From: Candidatus Auribacterota bacterium
GTDB lineage: Bacteria; Auribacterota; Tritonobacteria; UBA1439
DNA length: 13,729 nucleotides
Assembly: GCA_026391995.1 (NCBI GenBank)
Contig: JAPLCY010000177.1
Location: forward strand, 1-13,729
Direction: 5' to 3'
In this document: positions 1-6,690 of the stretch, piece after piece
Layout: every line of letters starts with the position of its first letter
Numbering within the stretch: position 1 is the stretch's first letter
Notes under the pieces: model-generated
Told to the model about the DNA's origin: nothing
The model's database searches: none
The model's input: the letters and a program-made list of their open reading frames with translations, nothing else
Program-made: the position numbers and the translations under genes

Positions 1-165
1 GCGTTTTCATCGGCCGCGCTCACCCGGCTGCTCCGGGAGATCCGCTGGCGGATCTCCCGGGGCAACCGGCGGATCTCCCGGAGCAACCGGCGGACGGGGG
101 AACTTGTGTTTCTCGATCTGCGGACCGAGCGGACATTCAAGCTGAGGGCGGTGTGGCCGTTATGA
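1..165 (+). CDS. C-terminal part of an unidentified protein (5' end outside window)
   Basis: Frame 1 is open from the first base to TGA at 163-165, giving 54 residues that end in [18 protein letters not shown]. The stop overlaps the next start as ATGA (162-165), the same junction type used between the next two genes. This is the main reason to read it as the tail of a real gene of the same operon. The segment holds a 21-bp in-frame tandem repeat encoding (W/R)RISR(G/S)N and is very arginine-rich. I do not recognise the family. An Ahb-pathway protein (AhbA, AhbC or AhbD) would fit the context, but nothing in the residues shows it. Confidence 0.5.
   Translation, partial: AFSSAALTRLLREIRWRISRGNRRISRSNRRTGELVFLDLRTERTFKLRAVWPL
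33..94. repeat. 21-bp tandem repeat with an overlapping 13-bp inverted repeat
   Basis: Two near-identical 21-bp units lie at 46-66 and 67-87, differing at two positions, with a third start at 88-94. They are in frame with the CDS that ends at 165. In addition CCGGGAGATCCGC (33-45) is the exact reverse complement of GCGGATCTCCCGG (48-60) with a 2-nt gap, so the RNA could form a 13-bp hairpin. There is no T-run, so this is not a classic terminator. Confidence 0.8.
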
Positions 166-632
166 AGATGGATCGGGCGGCCCTGCGGGCGCTGAGCAAG
201 GAGATGAAGATTTCGGAGCGCCCGTTCGCCGAAGCGGCGGCGCAGGCCGGTATGGACGAGCAACGGTTGCTCGACTGCATCCGCGACTGGAAGCAGCGCG
301 GATTCGTCAGGCGCGCGGGGGCGCGCATCGACCACCGCAGTCTCGGCATGCGGGCGAACGCCCTCGTCGCCTGGGCGGTGCCCTCGAGAAGGCTCTCCTT
401 GATCGGGAAGCGGTTTGCCGCGCTGGCGCGGGTGAGCCATGTGTATTCGCGCACGCCCCGGCGGGGCTGGCCGTACACGCTCTACACTATGGTGCACGCG
501 GAGAGCGCGCGCCGTCTCAAGGGAGCAGTGGATTCAATGAACTCCGCCGCCGGGCATATCCCGCACATCGTGTTGCCCACGATGCGCGAATACACCAAGC
601 GCGCGCTGGATATGGACAGGATTCTGCGATGA
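162..632 (+). CDS. Siroheme decarboxylase-like Lrp/AsnC-family protein (AhbA/AhbB type)
   Basis: This 156-aa protein resembles the AhbA/AhbB subunits, which decarboxylate siroheme to 12,18-didecarboxysiroheme in the cytoplasmic alternative heme (or heme d1) pathway. An N-terminal winged-helix part (about 1-60) ends in [13 protein letters not shown]. It is followed by the family's signature block VSHVYSR...[11 protein letters not shown] (about 91-113, with His93 and His112) and a C-terminal LPTMREYTK (138-146). The start is taken at ATG 162 because it forms ATGA with the upstream stop; a GTG at 153 is the alternative. It overlaps hemL by 4 bp, so both act on tetrapyrroles and are likely co-translated. 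A and B subunits cannot be told apart by eye. A true Lrp-type regulator is less likely because of the [11 protein letters not shown] block. Confidence 0.8.
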   Translation: MKMDRAALRALSKEMKISERPFAEAAAQAGMDEQRLLDCIRDWKQRGFVRRAGARIDHRSLGMRANALVAWAVPSRRLSLIGKRFAALARVSHVYSRTPRRGWPYTLYTMVHAESARRLKGAVDSMNSAAGHIPHIVLPTMREYTKRALDMDRILR

Positions 633-1845
633 AGACAGGACGGTCGGCGATGATTTTCCGCGAGTCGCTCCGGCGCATGCCGGGGGGGGTCAACAGCCCC
701 GTGCGCGCCTTCCGCGCCGTCGGGGGAACTCCGATATGCATACGGCGCGGGCGGGGGGCGCGTATATGGGATGAGGATGGCGTACGCTACATAGACTATG
801 TCATGAGCTGGGGGGCCTTGCCCCTCGGGCACGCTTGCCCACCGGTGATAAAGGCGATCTCGGCGGCGGCGCGCTCCGGGACCAGCTTCGGGGCTCCCAC
901 GAAGGGCGAGCTCGATCTCGCCCGGATGATCGGCGCGGCCATCCCCTCGATCGAAAAAATCAGGCTGGTGAGCTCCGGGACGGAGGCGGCGATGAGCGCC
1001 ATCCGCCTGGCGCGCGGCTATACCGGGAGGGATCTGGTGGTCAAGTTCGAGGGGTGTTACCACGGGCACTGCGACAGCCTCCTCGTCCGGGCGGGATCGG
1101 GCGCCGCCACGTACGGCATCCCGGACAGCGCCGGCGTGCCGGAGGCGCTGGGCCGGAAGACGATGGTGCTGCCCTACAACGACACGGACGCCACCGAGCT
1201 CCTCCTGCGCGCCCGCGGACGAGAAATCGCCGCGGTTATCGTGGAGCCGGTCGCGGCCAACATGGGCGTGGTGCCTCCGGCTCCCGGGTTCCTTGCGGCG
1301 CTTCGCGAGATGACCGTCCGTCGGGGATCGAACCCGATATCACCTGCCTGGGGAAGATTATCGGCGGGGGCCTTCCTCTGGCCGCCTATGGCGGCAGGGC
1401 CGAAATCATGAAGCGCGTGGCGCCCGAGGGGCCGGTGTACCAGGCGGGGACACTCTCCGGCAACCCGGTTGCGGTGGCGGCCGGGATCGCCGCGCTCCGG
1501 CTTCTCTCCCGGATGGACTACGCCGGTCTTGCCCGGAGGACCGCCGAGTTGGCCGGTGGTCTTCTTGAAATGCTCGCGGGGCGCGGAATTCCCTGCACGG
1601 TCAACCGCGCCGCGTCGATGTTCACCCTGTTTTTTACCGGGGGGCCGGTCATCGATTTTGCGGACGCGAAGGCTTCGGACGCATCCGCGTATGCGCGCTT
1701 TTTCAACGCGATGCTGGGGGAGGGCGTCTATCTGCCGCCTTCCCAATTCGAGGCGAACTTCCTCTCGTTCAGCCACGACGGGCGTGTCATCGCCGAGACG
1801 CTCCGGAAAGCGCGGCGCGCGGCGGCGAAGATGGGGAGACGCTAG
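629..1845 (+). pseudogene. hemL: Glutamate-1-semialdehyde 2,1-aminomutase, disrupted by internal deletion and frameshift
   Basis: HemL is a PLP enzyme that converts glutamate-1-semialdehyde to 5-aminolevulinate in the C5 pathway. Frame 2 (from ATG 629) carries [36 protein letters not shown] and the [18 protein letters not shown] block. It then breaks down near 1320 and stops at 1411. Frame 1 picks up at about 1324 with [16 protein letters not shown] (PLP lysine in LGK), YQAGTLSGNP and the normal C-terminus to TAG 1845. Against the family, about 24 residues are missing at the junction, including the IFDEVMTGFR segment whose Asp contacts the PLP pyridine nitrogen. Both flanks are well conserved, so the lesion is recent or is an assembly/sequencing error. 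As written, the product would be a truncated 260-aa protein and inactive. The start overlaps the preceding gene (ATGA). An internal ATG at 650 is an alternative start. Confidence 0.9.
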
Positions 1846-2496
1846 ATGGGCAAGTATGTCCTGGACACTGTGGCAGTCGGCCCTCTTCAAGCGAATTGCC
1901 ATATCCTCGGCTGCGGCGTGAAGCGCTGTGCGGCGGTGATTGATCCGGGGGGGGACGCCGGTCTCATCGCCGGACGCCTCGACGCCCTGGGGCTTGTGCC
2001 GGTGTGCATCATCGACACGCACGCGCATCCCGATCACACCGCGGCCAACGCCGAACTGGTGAAAAAGTACCGCGTGCCGCTCATGATCCACGAGGCGGAC
2101 GCCCCCCTCCTGGCCCAGGCAGGGCTGATGCGCGCCCTGATCGGCTTCTTTTTCCCCGCCTCGCCCGAGCCCGATAGATTACTGAGGGACGGAGACACGA
2201 TCCCGATCGGGCGGTTGACGTTGCGGGTGATCCACACGCCGGGACACTCGCCGGGGGGAATCTGTCTCTTTTGCGTGCCGGGGGAAAAAGAGGCGCCGAT
2301 CCTCATGAGCGGTGACACGATCTTTGAAGGGTCTGTGGGAAGGACGGATTTGCCGGGAGGGTCGCATGAGGAACTCATTGAATCACTACGGCGGAAGATC
2401 ATGACCCTCCCCGCGAACACCATGATCTTTTGCGGCCACGGCCCGGCGACGACACTCGCGCACGAACGCGCACACAACCCGTTCCTGCAGGGGTGA
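1846..2496 (+). CDS. Metallo-beta-lactamase-fold hydrolase (glyoxalase II/YcbL-like)
   Basis: This is a 216-aa cytoplasmic protein with no signal peptide. The metal-binding set of the MBL fold is complete: H59-A-H61-P-D63-H64, H134 in TPGHSPGG, D157 in SGDTIFEGSVGRTD and H198 in CGHGP. The compact length and the GSVGRTDLPGG motif fit the short glyoxalase II-like (YcbL/GloC) subgroup, which hydrolyses S-D-lactoylglutathione or other thioesters. The true substrate cannot be read from the sequence. The start codon directly follows the hemL stop with no gap, and the stop is 1 nt before xerD, so it belongs to the same transcription unit. Confidence 0.85.
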   Translation: MGKYVLDTVAVGPLQANCHILGCGVKRCAAVIDPGGDAGLIAGRLDALGLVPVCIIDTHAHPDHTAANAELVKKYRVPLMIHEADAPLLAQAGLMRALIGFFFPASPEPDRLLRDGDTIPIGRLTLRVIHTPGHSPGGICLFCVPGEKEAPILMSGDTIFEGSVGRTDLPGGSHEELIESLRRKIMTLPANTMIFCGHGPATTLAHERAHNPFLQG

Positions 2497-2497
2497 T

Positions 2498-3385
2498 ATG
2501 CGCATCCTGATCGAGGAGTTCATCAATTACCTGAACGTGGAACGGGGGCTTTCCCCGAACACGATCGCCGCCTACGGCGGCGACCTCACCCGCTTTATCT
2601 CATTTCTCGAGAGAAAAAAGGTCGCCGCGCTTGACGACGCCACCCGCGACCATATCGGCGCCTTCCTCATGGCCGAAAAAACGCGCGGCCTTTCGCCGAC
2701 CTCGCTCTCGCGCACCCTCGTCTCGATCAAGGTCTTCTTCCGGTTCCTCGCAGCCCAACGCTACGTCCGCGGCGACATCGCAGAGGTCCTCGAGTCGCCG
2801 AAGATATGGAAGCACCTTCCCGATGTCCTGACCGTGGAGGAGGTGGAGCGGCTCCTCGCGAGCCCTTCTCCCCGGACGCGCTACGGGAGGCGCGACAGGG
2901 CGATCCTGGAGCTCATGTACGCCACGGGCTTGAGGGTCTCCGAGGTCGCCTCGTTGAAGATCCCTGACGTGAACATGGAGGTCGGCTACGTCAGGTGCAT
3001 GGGGAAGGGATCGAAGGAGCGGATCGTGCCGATCGGGCGCGCCGCCCGGAAGGCGATCGAGGGATACCTCACAGGCGCGCGCCCGCAGCTGGCGCGCCTG
3101 CGCGCCTCCGACGCCCTCTTCATCACGCGTCGGGGCACGGCGTTCACCCGGATGGGCCTCTGGAAGATCGTCATGCACCATGCCCGCGCCGTGAGTTTGC
3201 GGAAGAACGTCATGCCGCACACGCTCCGGCACAGCTTTGCCACGCACCTGCTTGCCCGGGGAGCGGACCTGCGCGTGGTCCAGGAGATGCTCGGCCACTC
3301 CGATATCTCGACGACACAGACCTACACGCACGTCGACCAGGACCGGCTCAAAACGGTGCACAAGCGCTTCCATCCGCGCGGGTGA
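2498..3385 (+). CDS. xerD: Site-specific tyrosine recombinase XerD
   Basis: This 295-aa protein has the length of XerC/XerD, which resolve chromosome dimers at dif with FtsK. An N-terminal SAM-like core-binding domain (about 1-100) precedes the catalytic domain. All catalytic residues are visible: R146 (TGLRVSE), K170 (GKGSKER), H241 and R244 (HTLRHSFATHLL), H267 (LGHSDISTTQ) and the nucleophile Y276 (TYTHVD). The ending LKTVHKRFHPRG is closer to XerD than XerC. The start at 2498 is preceded by an AGGGGTGA ribosome site overlapping the upstream stop. It is the last gene of the first operon. There are no att-like repeats or phage genes nearby, so a housekeeping Xer protein is favoured over an integrase. 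Confidence 0.9.
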   Translation: MRILIEEFINYLNVERGLSPNTIAAYGGDLTRFISFLERKKVAALDDATRDHIGAFLMAEKTRGLSPTSLSRTLVSIKVFFRFLAAQRYVRGDIAEVLESPKIWKHLPDVLTVEEVERLLASPSPRTRYGRRDRAILELMYATGLRVSEVASLKIPDVNMEVGYVRCMGKGSKERIVPIGRAARKAIEGYLTGARPQLARLRASDALFITRRGTAFTRMGLWKIVMHHARAVSLRKNVMPHTLRHSFATHLLARGADLRVVQEMLGHSDISTTQTYTHVDQDRLKTVHKRFHPRG

Positions 3386-3414
3386 AGGCTGGACCCCGGT
3401 CACTGCTACCGGCC

Positions 3415-3443
3415 TTGTCCGTTGTCCGGCGATCTGCTAGACT
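3415..3443 (+). promoter_or_regulatory. Candidate sigma70-type promoter for the HAD phosphatase gene
   Basis: TTGTCC (3415-3420) and TAGACT (3438-3443) are separated by exactly 17 nt, each matching the consensus at 4 of 6 positions. The site lies in the 90-nt gap after xerD. A purine-rich ribosome site (GGGGAGGGA, 3461-3469) and ATG 3476 follow at suitable distances. This supports 3476 as the start. Confidence 0.45.
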
Positions 3444-3475
3444 TGCGGCATCACCAGATGGGGGAGGGACGCATC

Positions 3476-4102
3476 ATGAAGAGTATTTTCAGGTATGGCT
3501 GCGCCGCCGCGTTCGTGCTCCTGCTCGGGCTGAGGCTTACGGCCGGAGAGGCGAAGGCGCCGGCCGCGGCATCGGTCAGGCCGAGGGCGTGCGTGATCGA
3601 CATGGACGGCACCATTGCCGACGAGTCCGCCCGCAGGGCGAAGGCGGAGAAGGAATGTCCGAAGGAGAAGGACAGCAAGGGATATTACAGGGTGTATTTT
3701 GATCCCGCGCTGATCGCCTCCGACACACCGAGCAATAAGGCGCGCGAGGTGTTGACGTGGGTGAGCGGACAGGGGGTTGACATCTATTACGTGAGCTCCC
3801 GCAGCCAGCAATGCCTGGAGGCCTCAACGGAGTGGATTGAGGACAACAAGTTCCCGAAGGGCAAGGGGGTCTATCATCGCGAGGGCTTCAAGAAGACAAC
3901 CGACTACAAGACCGACACGATCAGGAAGATCCAGTGCAAGGCCGACGTCCTCTTCGGCGTGGGCGACCGTGAGAGCGACATGGATGTGTACAAGAGCCGC
4001 CGTATCAAGCCGATTCAGGTCGAGGTGACCTCCGACAAGTCGTGGGAATCGGCAAGGGTGGAGATAGAGAAGATAATCTCCCCGCCGGGCGGCTCGAAAT
4101 AG
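3476..4102 (+). CDS. Exported HAD-superfamily phosphatase
   Basis: This 208-aa protein has a signal peptide (positive MKSIFRYG, hydrophobic 9-22, cleavage likely near TAGEA). The HAD catalytic motifs follow: D42-M-D44-G-T (motif I nucleophile and acid/base), S107/S108 in YYVSSRS (motif II), K145 (motif III) and GVGDRESDMDVY with D164/D168/D170 (motif IV). The spacing and the VSSRS...STEWIEDNKFP stretch recall polynucleotide-kinase-3'-phosphatase-like or acid-phosphatase-like HADs, so a phosphomonoesterase of nucleotides or small phosphates is likely. The substrate is unknown. Export to the periplasm or cell surface is inferred from the signal sequence. The start at 3476 is preferred over upstream in-frame starts because it follows the promoter and a good ribosome site and begins the signal peptide. 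Confidence 0.75.
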   Translation: MKSIFRYGCAAAFVLLLGLRLTAGEAKAPAAASVRPRACVIDMDGTIADESARRAKAEKECPKEKDSKGYYRVYFDPALIASDTPSNKAREVLTWVSGQGVDIYYVSSRSQQCLEASTEWIEDNKFPKGKGVYHREGFKKTTDYKTDTIRKIQCKADVLFGVGDRESDMDVYKSRRIKPIQVEVTSDKSWESARVEIEKIISPPGGSK

Positions 4103-4149
4103 CGGCCGCCCCGGGTGTTTCCCGGAGCGGCAGGGTCGGTCCCCTCACT

Positions 4150-5229
4150 ATGGCATCCGCACGCACAGGCTGGCTCAGCCCGTTCATTCCGGCGCTCTGT
4201 ATTCCGCTGGCTGTCTTGATCATCCGCGCGTGGTCTCCGGGTGTGCTGACCGTGTGCGACGACGCGCTCCTTTCTTCCCTCCAGCGTGCCCTGCGCCCCT
4301 TCGCCGCCGATTCCGTTGTCGCGGTCCGCTCCCGGGGAACGGGCGAACTTCCCGAGCTGATCTCCCGGATCTCCCGCGAGAAGCCTTCGGCCATCGTCGT
4401 AGTGGATTGTATCGAGGATGGGGCGGCCGCGGTATGTGCCATGGCGATGGAGGGAGCGGGGAACGTCATCGCCGCGTACACATTGTGCGACGGGGCGGAA
4501 TGCCCGCCCGCGCGCGTCGACGCCGTGATCCGCTCGCGATTCTCCTATATCACCAACCCGTGGGGCCAGGCCAGGCGCACGGGAGTGCCCGCGGTCACAT
4601 CGGTCCGTTGTGCGGATGACTCGATCCTTGCCGCGGCATCGGGCTGTGGCTTTTTAGAGCCGGGACATTCATCCGCGATGCCTCTCGTGGCCAGGATCGG
4701 GGAGGGATTCTACCATTCAGCGGATATTGCGGCGATCGCCCGTTCCGGAAACGCGCGCCGCGCGATACTGAGATTGAGCGGCGGCAGCGTGCAGGGGATA
4801 TCGGTCGATGATCGATTTTTCCCGACCGACCCGCGGGGGGGGATCCGCCTTCGACAGTGCGGTGCCGTTCCGCCCCGCGCGTCCGAAGAGGTATTGCGTG
4901 GAGGGGGTCCTCCCGGGATTTTTTCCAACAGGATCGTATGCGTGGGGGGCGGGGGAGAGGCGGAATGGCACGCAGCGGCCATCGCCCAGCTTCAAGCCGG
5001 CGTGTATCTGAGGGAGTCGCGGAGGACACGGTATCTGGAGATCATCCTGATCTTCATCCTGCCGGCGTTCGTGGGGGGGGCGCCGCGCCGCGCGGCTGCC
5101 GCAATGGCGGCGCTCGTCATTGCGATCGCGGTGGCGCTGGCATTTCTCCTGTGCGGGCGGGAAATCTTCTCGCCGCTCTATCCTGCGCTGGGCGCTCTCT
5201 GCGCGGTGTTCTGGCCGCGCGGGAAGTAA
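4150..5229 (+). CDS. Membrane protein with stand-alone CHASE2-like sensor domain
   Basis: This 359-aa protein has the topology of CHASE2 receptors: one N-terminal membrane helix (about 10-27), an extracytoplasmic domain (about 35-290) and two to three helices at the C-terminus (about 295-309, 313-335, 342-355). CHASE2-like landmarks are DSVVAVRSRG, a PSAIVVVD strand, GNVIAAYTL, CGFLEPGHSS...MPLVARIGEGFYHS, a FFPTDPRGGI element and NRIVCVGGGG...WHAAAIAQLQAG. Unlike typical CHASE2 proteins, it ends right after the last helices and has no cyclase, kinase or GGDEF output domain. The segment linking the GGGG and WHA elements is shortened. ATG 4150 places the first helix at the N-terminus; an upstream in-frame start at 4042 would overlap the HAD gene and add unrelated sequence. 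It lies 47 nt downstream of the HAD gene and probably shares its transcript. The CHASE2 call is pattern-based. Confidence 0.6.
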   Translation: MASARTGWLSPFIPALCIPLAVLIIRAWSPGVLTVCDDALLSSLQRALRPFAADSVVAVRSRGTGELPELISRISREKPSAIVVVDCIEDGAAAVCAMAMEGAGNVIAAYTLCDGAECPPARVDAVIRSRFSYITNPWGQARRTGVPAVTSVRCADDSILAAASGCGFLEPGHSSAMPLVARIGEGFYHSADIAAIARSGNARRAILRLSGGSVQGISVDDRFFPTDPRGGIRLRQCGAVPPRASEEVLRGGGPPGIFSNRIVCVGGGGEAEWHAAAIAQLQAGVYLRESRRTRYLEIILIFILPAFVGGAPRRAAAAMAALVIAIAVALAFLLCGREIFSPLYPALGALCAVFWPRGK

Positions 5230-5235
5230 AGAGGG

Positions 5236-6564
5236 TCACATCGTCGCGAGGTATTTTTCAAGCTCGTAGCGCGAGACGTGGATTCGGTAGTTGTCCCACT
5301 CGATCGTCTTGTTTTCGATGATCTTCCCAAAAATGTGGTCGCCGAGCGTTTTCTTGAGCAGATCGCTCCGTTGCGCCTCCAAAATGGCGGCATAGAGGCT
5401 CCCCGGCAGCGTCTGGATCCCCGCCTGCTCGTGCTTCTGCGGGCTGAACTCGAAGATATCCTCCTCAATCGGCGCGGCAAGCTTGTACTTCTTCTCGAGC
5501 CCCTCGAGACCCGCCGAGAGCATCACCGCGAAGGCAAGGTACGGGTTGCACGCCGGGTCGGGTGCACGGAACTCGATCCTCGAGGCATTTTCCTTCCCCG
5601 GCTTGTACATCGGCACCCGCACCATGGTGGAGCGGTTCCGCTGCGCCCATGATATATACACCGGTGCCTCGTACCCGGGGATCAGGCGCTTGTAGGAATT
5701 GACCCACTGGTTTGTGATGATGCAGATTTCCTTGGCGTGGCGGAGGATCCCGGCCGTGAACGACTTCGCCACCGGGGAGAGGTGGTACGGGTCTCCCTTC
5801 TCGAAGAAGGCGTTCCGCCCGTTCCTGTAGAGCGACTGGTGCACGTGCATCCCGCTGCCGTTCTGCCCCTCGATCGGCTTTGGCATGAAGGTGGCGTACA
5901 CCCCGTGTTTCCGGGCCACGTCCTTGACGACCAGGCGGTAGGTCATGGCGTTGTCGGCCATCGTGAGGCCGTCGGCGTAGCGCAGGTCGATCTCGTGCTG
6001 GCTCGGGGCCACCTCGTGGTGGTCGTACTCGACCTGGATCCCCATGCACTCGAGGATCTGGATCGTTTCGCGGCGGAGGTCTGACCCAAGATCTATCGGG
6101 GCCATGTCGAAGTAGCCACCGCGGTCGAGGACCTCGAGGCTCGTGTCGTCTTTGAAATAGAAATATTCGAGCTCGGGCCCGACCATGTAGGCGTATCCCA
6201 GCTTGGCCGCGCGGGCGAGGGCCCGCTTGAGGACGTGGCGCGGATCACCCGCGTAGGGGGTGCCGTCGGGCTGGAGGATGTCGCAGAACATCCGCGCCTC
6301 CGCGCCTGTCTCGCCCGTGCGCCAGGGAAGGACGCAAAAGGTGCCCGGATCCGGCATGGCGATCATGTCGCTCTCCTCGATCCTGGCGAACCCCTCGATC
6401 GACGATCCGTCGAATCCCATGCCGCTCTCGAGCGCCTCGTCGAGCTCGGAGCGGGTGATGGCAAACCCCTTGAGCCGTCCCAGGACATCGGTGAACCAGA
6501 GCCGGATGGTACGGACCCTGAGTTTGTCCGCGAGCTTGAGCACCTCCGCCTTTGTCTTGGCCAT
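5236..6564 (-). CDS. glnA: Glutamine synthetase type I (GSI-alpha type)
   Basis: This 442-aa enzyme makes glutamine from glutamate, ammonia and ATP as a dodecamer. Visible landmarks are GFDGSSIEGFARIEESD (50-66), the ligands E131/E133 (GPELEYF), E184 and E191 (HHEVAPSQHE), NGSGMHVHQ with H240, the flap PGYEAP with E299, and E331 (SRIEFRAPDP). R61 sits where the Bacillus GSI-alpha enzyme has its feedback-inhibition arginine. The adenylylation region is replaced: DIFEFSPQKHEQ (369-380) has no NLYDLP-type tyrosine, so control by GlnE is not expected. The start is fixed by AGGAGG (6570-6575) five bases before ATG. It is convergent with the CHASE2-like gene (6-bp gap) and has its own promoter. No glnB, glnK or amt is adjacent. 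Confidence 0.95.
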   Translation of the reverse strand: MAKTKAEVLKLADKLRVRTIRLWFTDVLGRLKGFAITRSELDEALESGMGFDGSSIEGFARIEESDMIAMPDPGTFCVLPWRTGETGAEARMFCDILQPDGTPYAGDPRHVLKRALARAAKLGYAYMVGPELEYFYFKDDTSLEVLDRGGYFDMAPIDLGSDLRRETIQILECMGIQVEYDHHEVAPSQHEIDLRYADGLTMADNAMTYRLVVKDVARKHGVYATFMPKPIEGQNGSGMHVHQSLYRNGRNAFFEKGDPYHLSPVAKSFTAGILRHAKEICIITNQWVNSYKRLIPGYEAPVYISWAQRNRSTMVRVPMYKPGKENASRIEFRAPDPACNPYLAFAVMLSAGLEGLEKKYKLAAPIEEDIFEFSPQKHEQAGIQTLPGSLYAAILEAQRSDLLKKTLGDHIFGKIIENKTIEWDNYRIHVSRYELEKYLATM

Positions 6565-6596
6565 ATATTCCTCCTGATACGCTGATGAGCGGCAAC

Positions 6597-6625
6597 ACTA
6601 TACAAAGAATGCCCGCGGAGGGCAA
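6597..6625 (-). promoter_or_regulatory. Sigma70-type promoter of glnA
   Basis: Read on the minus strand, TTGCCC (6620-6625) and TATAGT (6597-6602) are 17 nt apart. The -10 matches 5 of 6 and the -35 matches 4 of 6. The -10 lies 32 nt upstream of the glnA start, leaving room for a short leader with the AGGAGG site. I see no sigma54-type GG-N10-GC element. Confidence 0.65.
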
Positions 6626-6660
6626 GCCACTTTTGGGCGCGGCTTGAAAGCTGTGCCTGG

Positions 6661-6682
6661 AAAAATCCGCGTCAATCCGCGG
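6661..6682 (-). terminator. Candidate Rho-independent terminator at the end of the minus-strand operon
   Basis: On the minus strand, CCGCG (6678-6682), a 6-nt GATTGA loop and CGCGG (6667-6671) are followed by ATTTTT (6661-6666). The stem is only 5 bp but all G-C. It sits 9 nt after the HEAT-repeat gene stop and upstream of the glnA promoter, where a terminator is expected. Confidence 0.45.
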
Positions 6683-6690
6683 TTAAAACC

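Noticed and set aside
1174..2091. A 305-codon minus-strand frame across hemL and the MBL gene
   Set aside because: It is antisense to conserved enzyme sequence on the plus strand, with no ribosome site or recognisable product.
2498..3385. XerD as a phage or integron integrase
   Set aside because: Size, catalytic spacing and the C-terminal HKRFHPRG ending fit housekeeping XerD. There is no tRNA, att site, integron cassette or phage gene nearby.
4111..4125. CCGGG TGTTT CCCGG hairpin after the HAD gene as a terminator
   Set aside because: The stem is only 5 bp and no T-run follows. The next gene is 47 nt from the HAD stop and seems to be co-transcribed.
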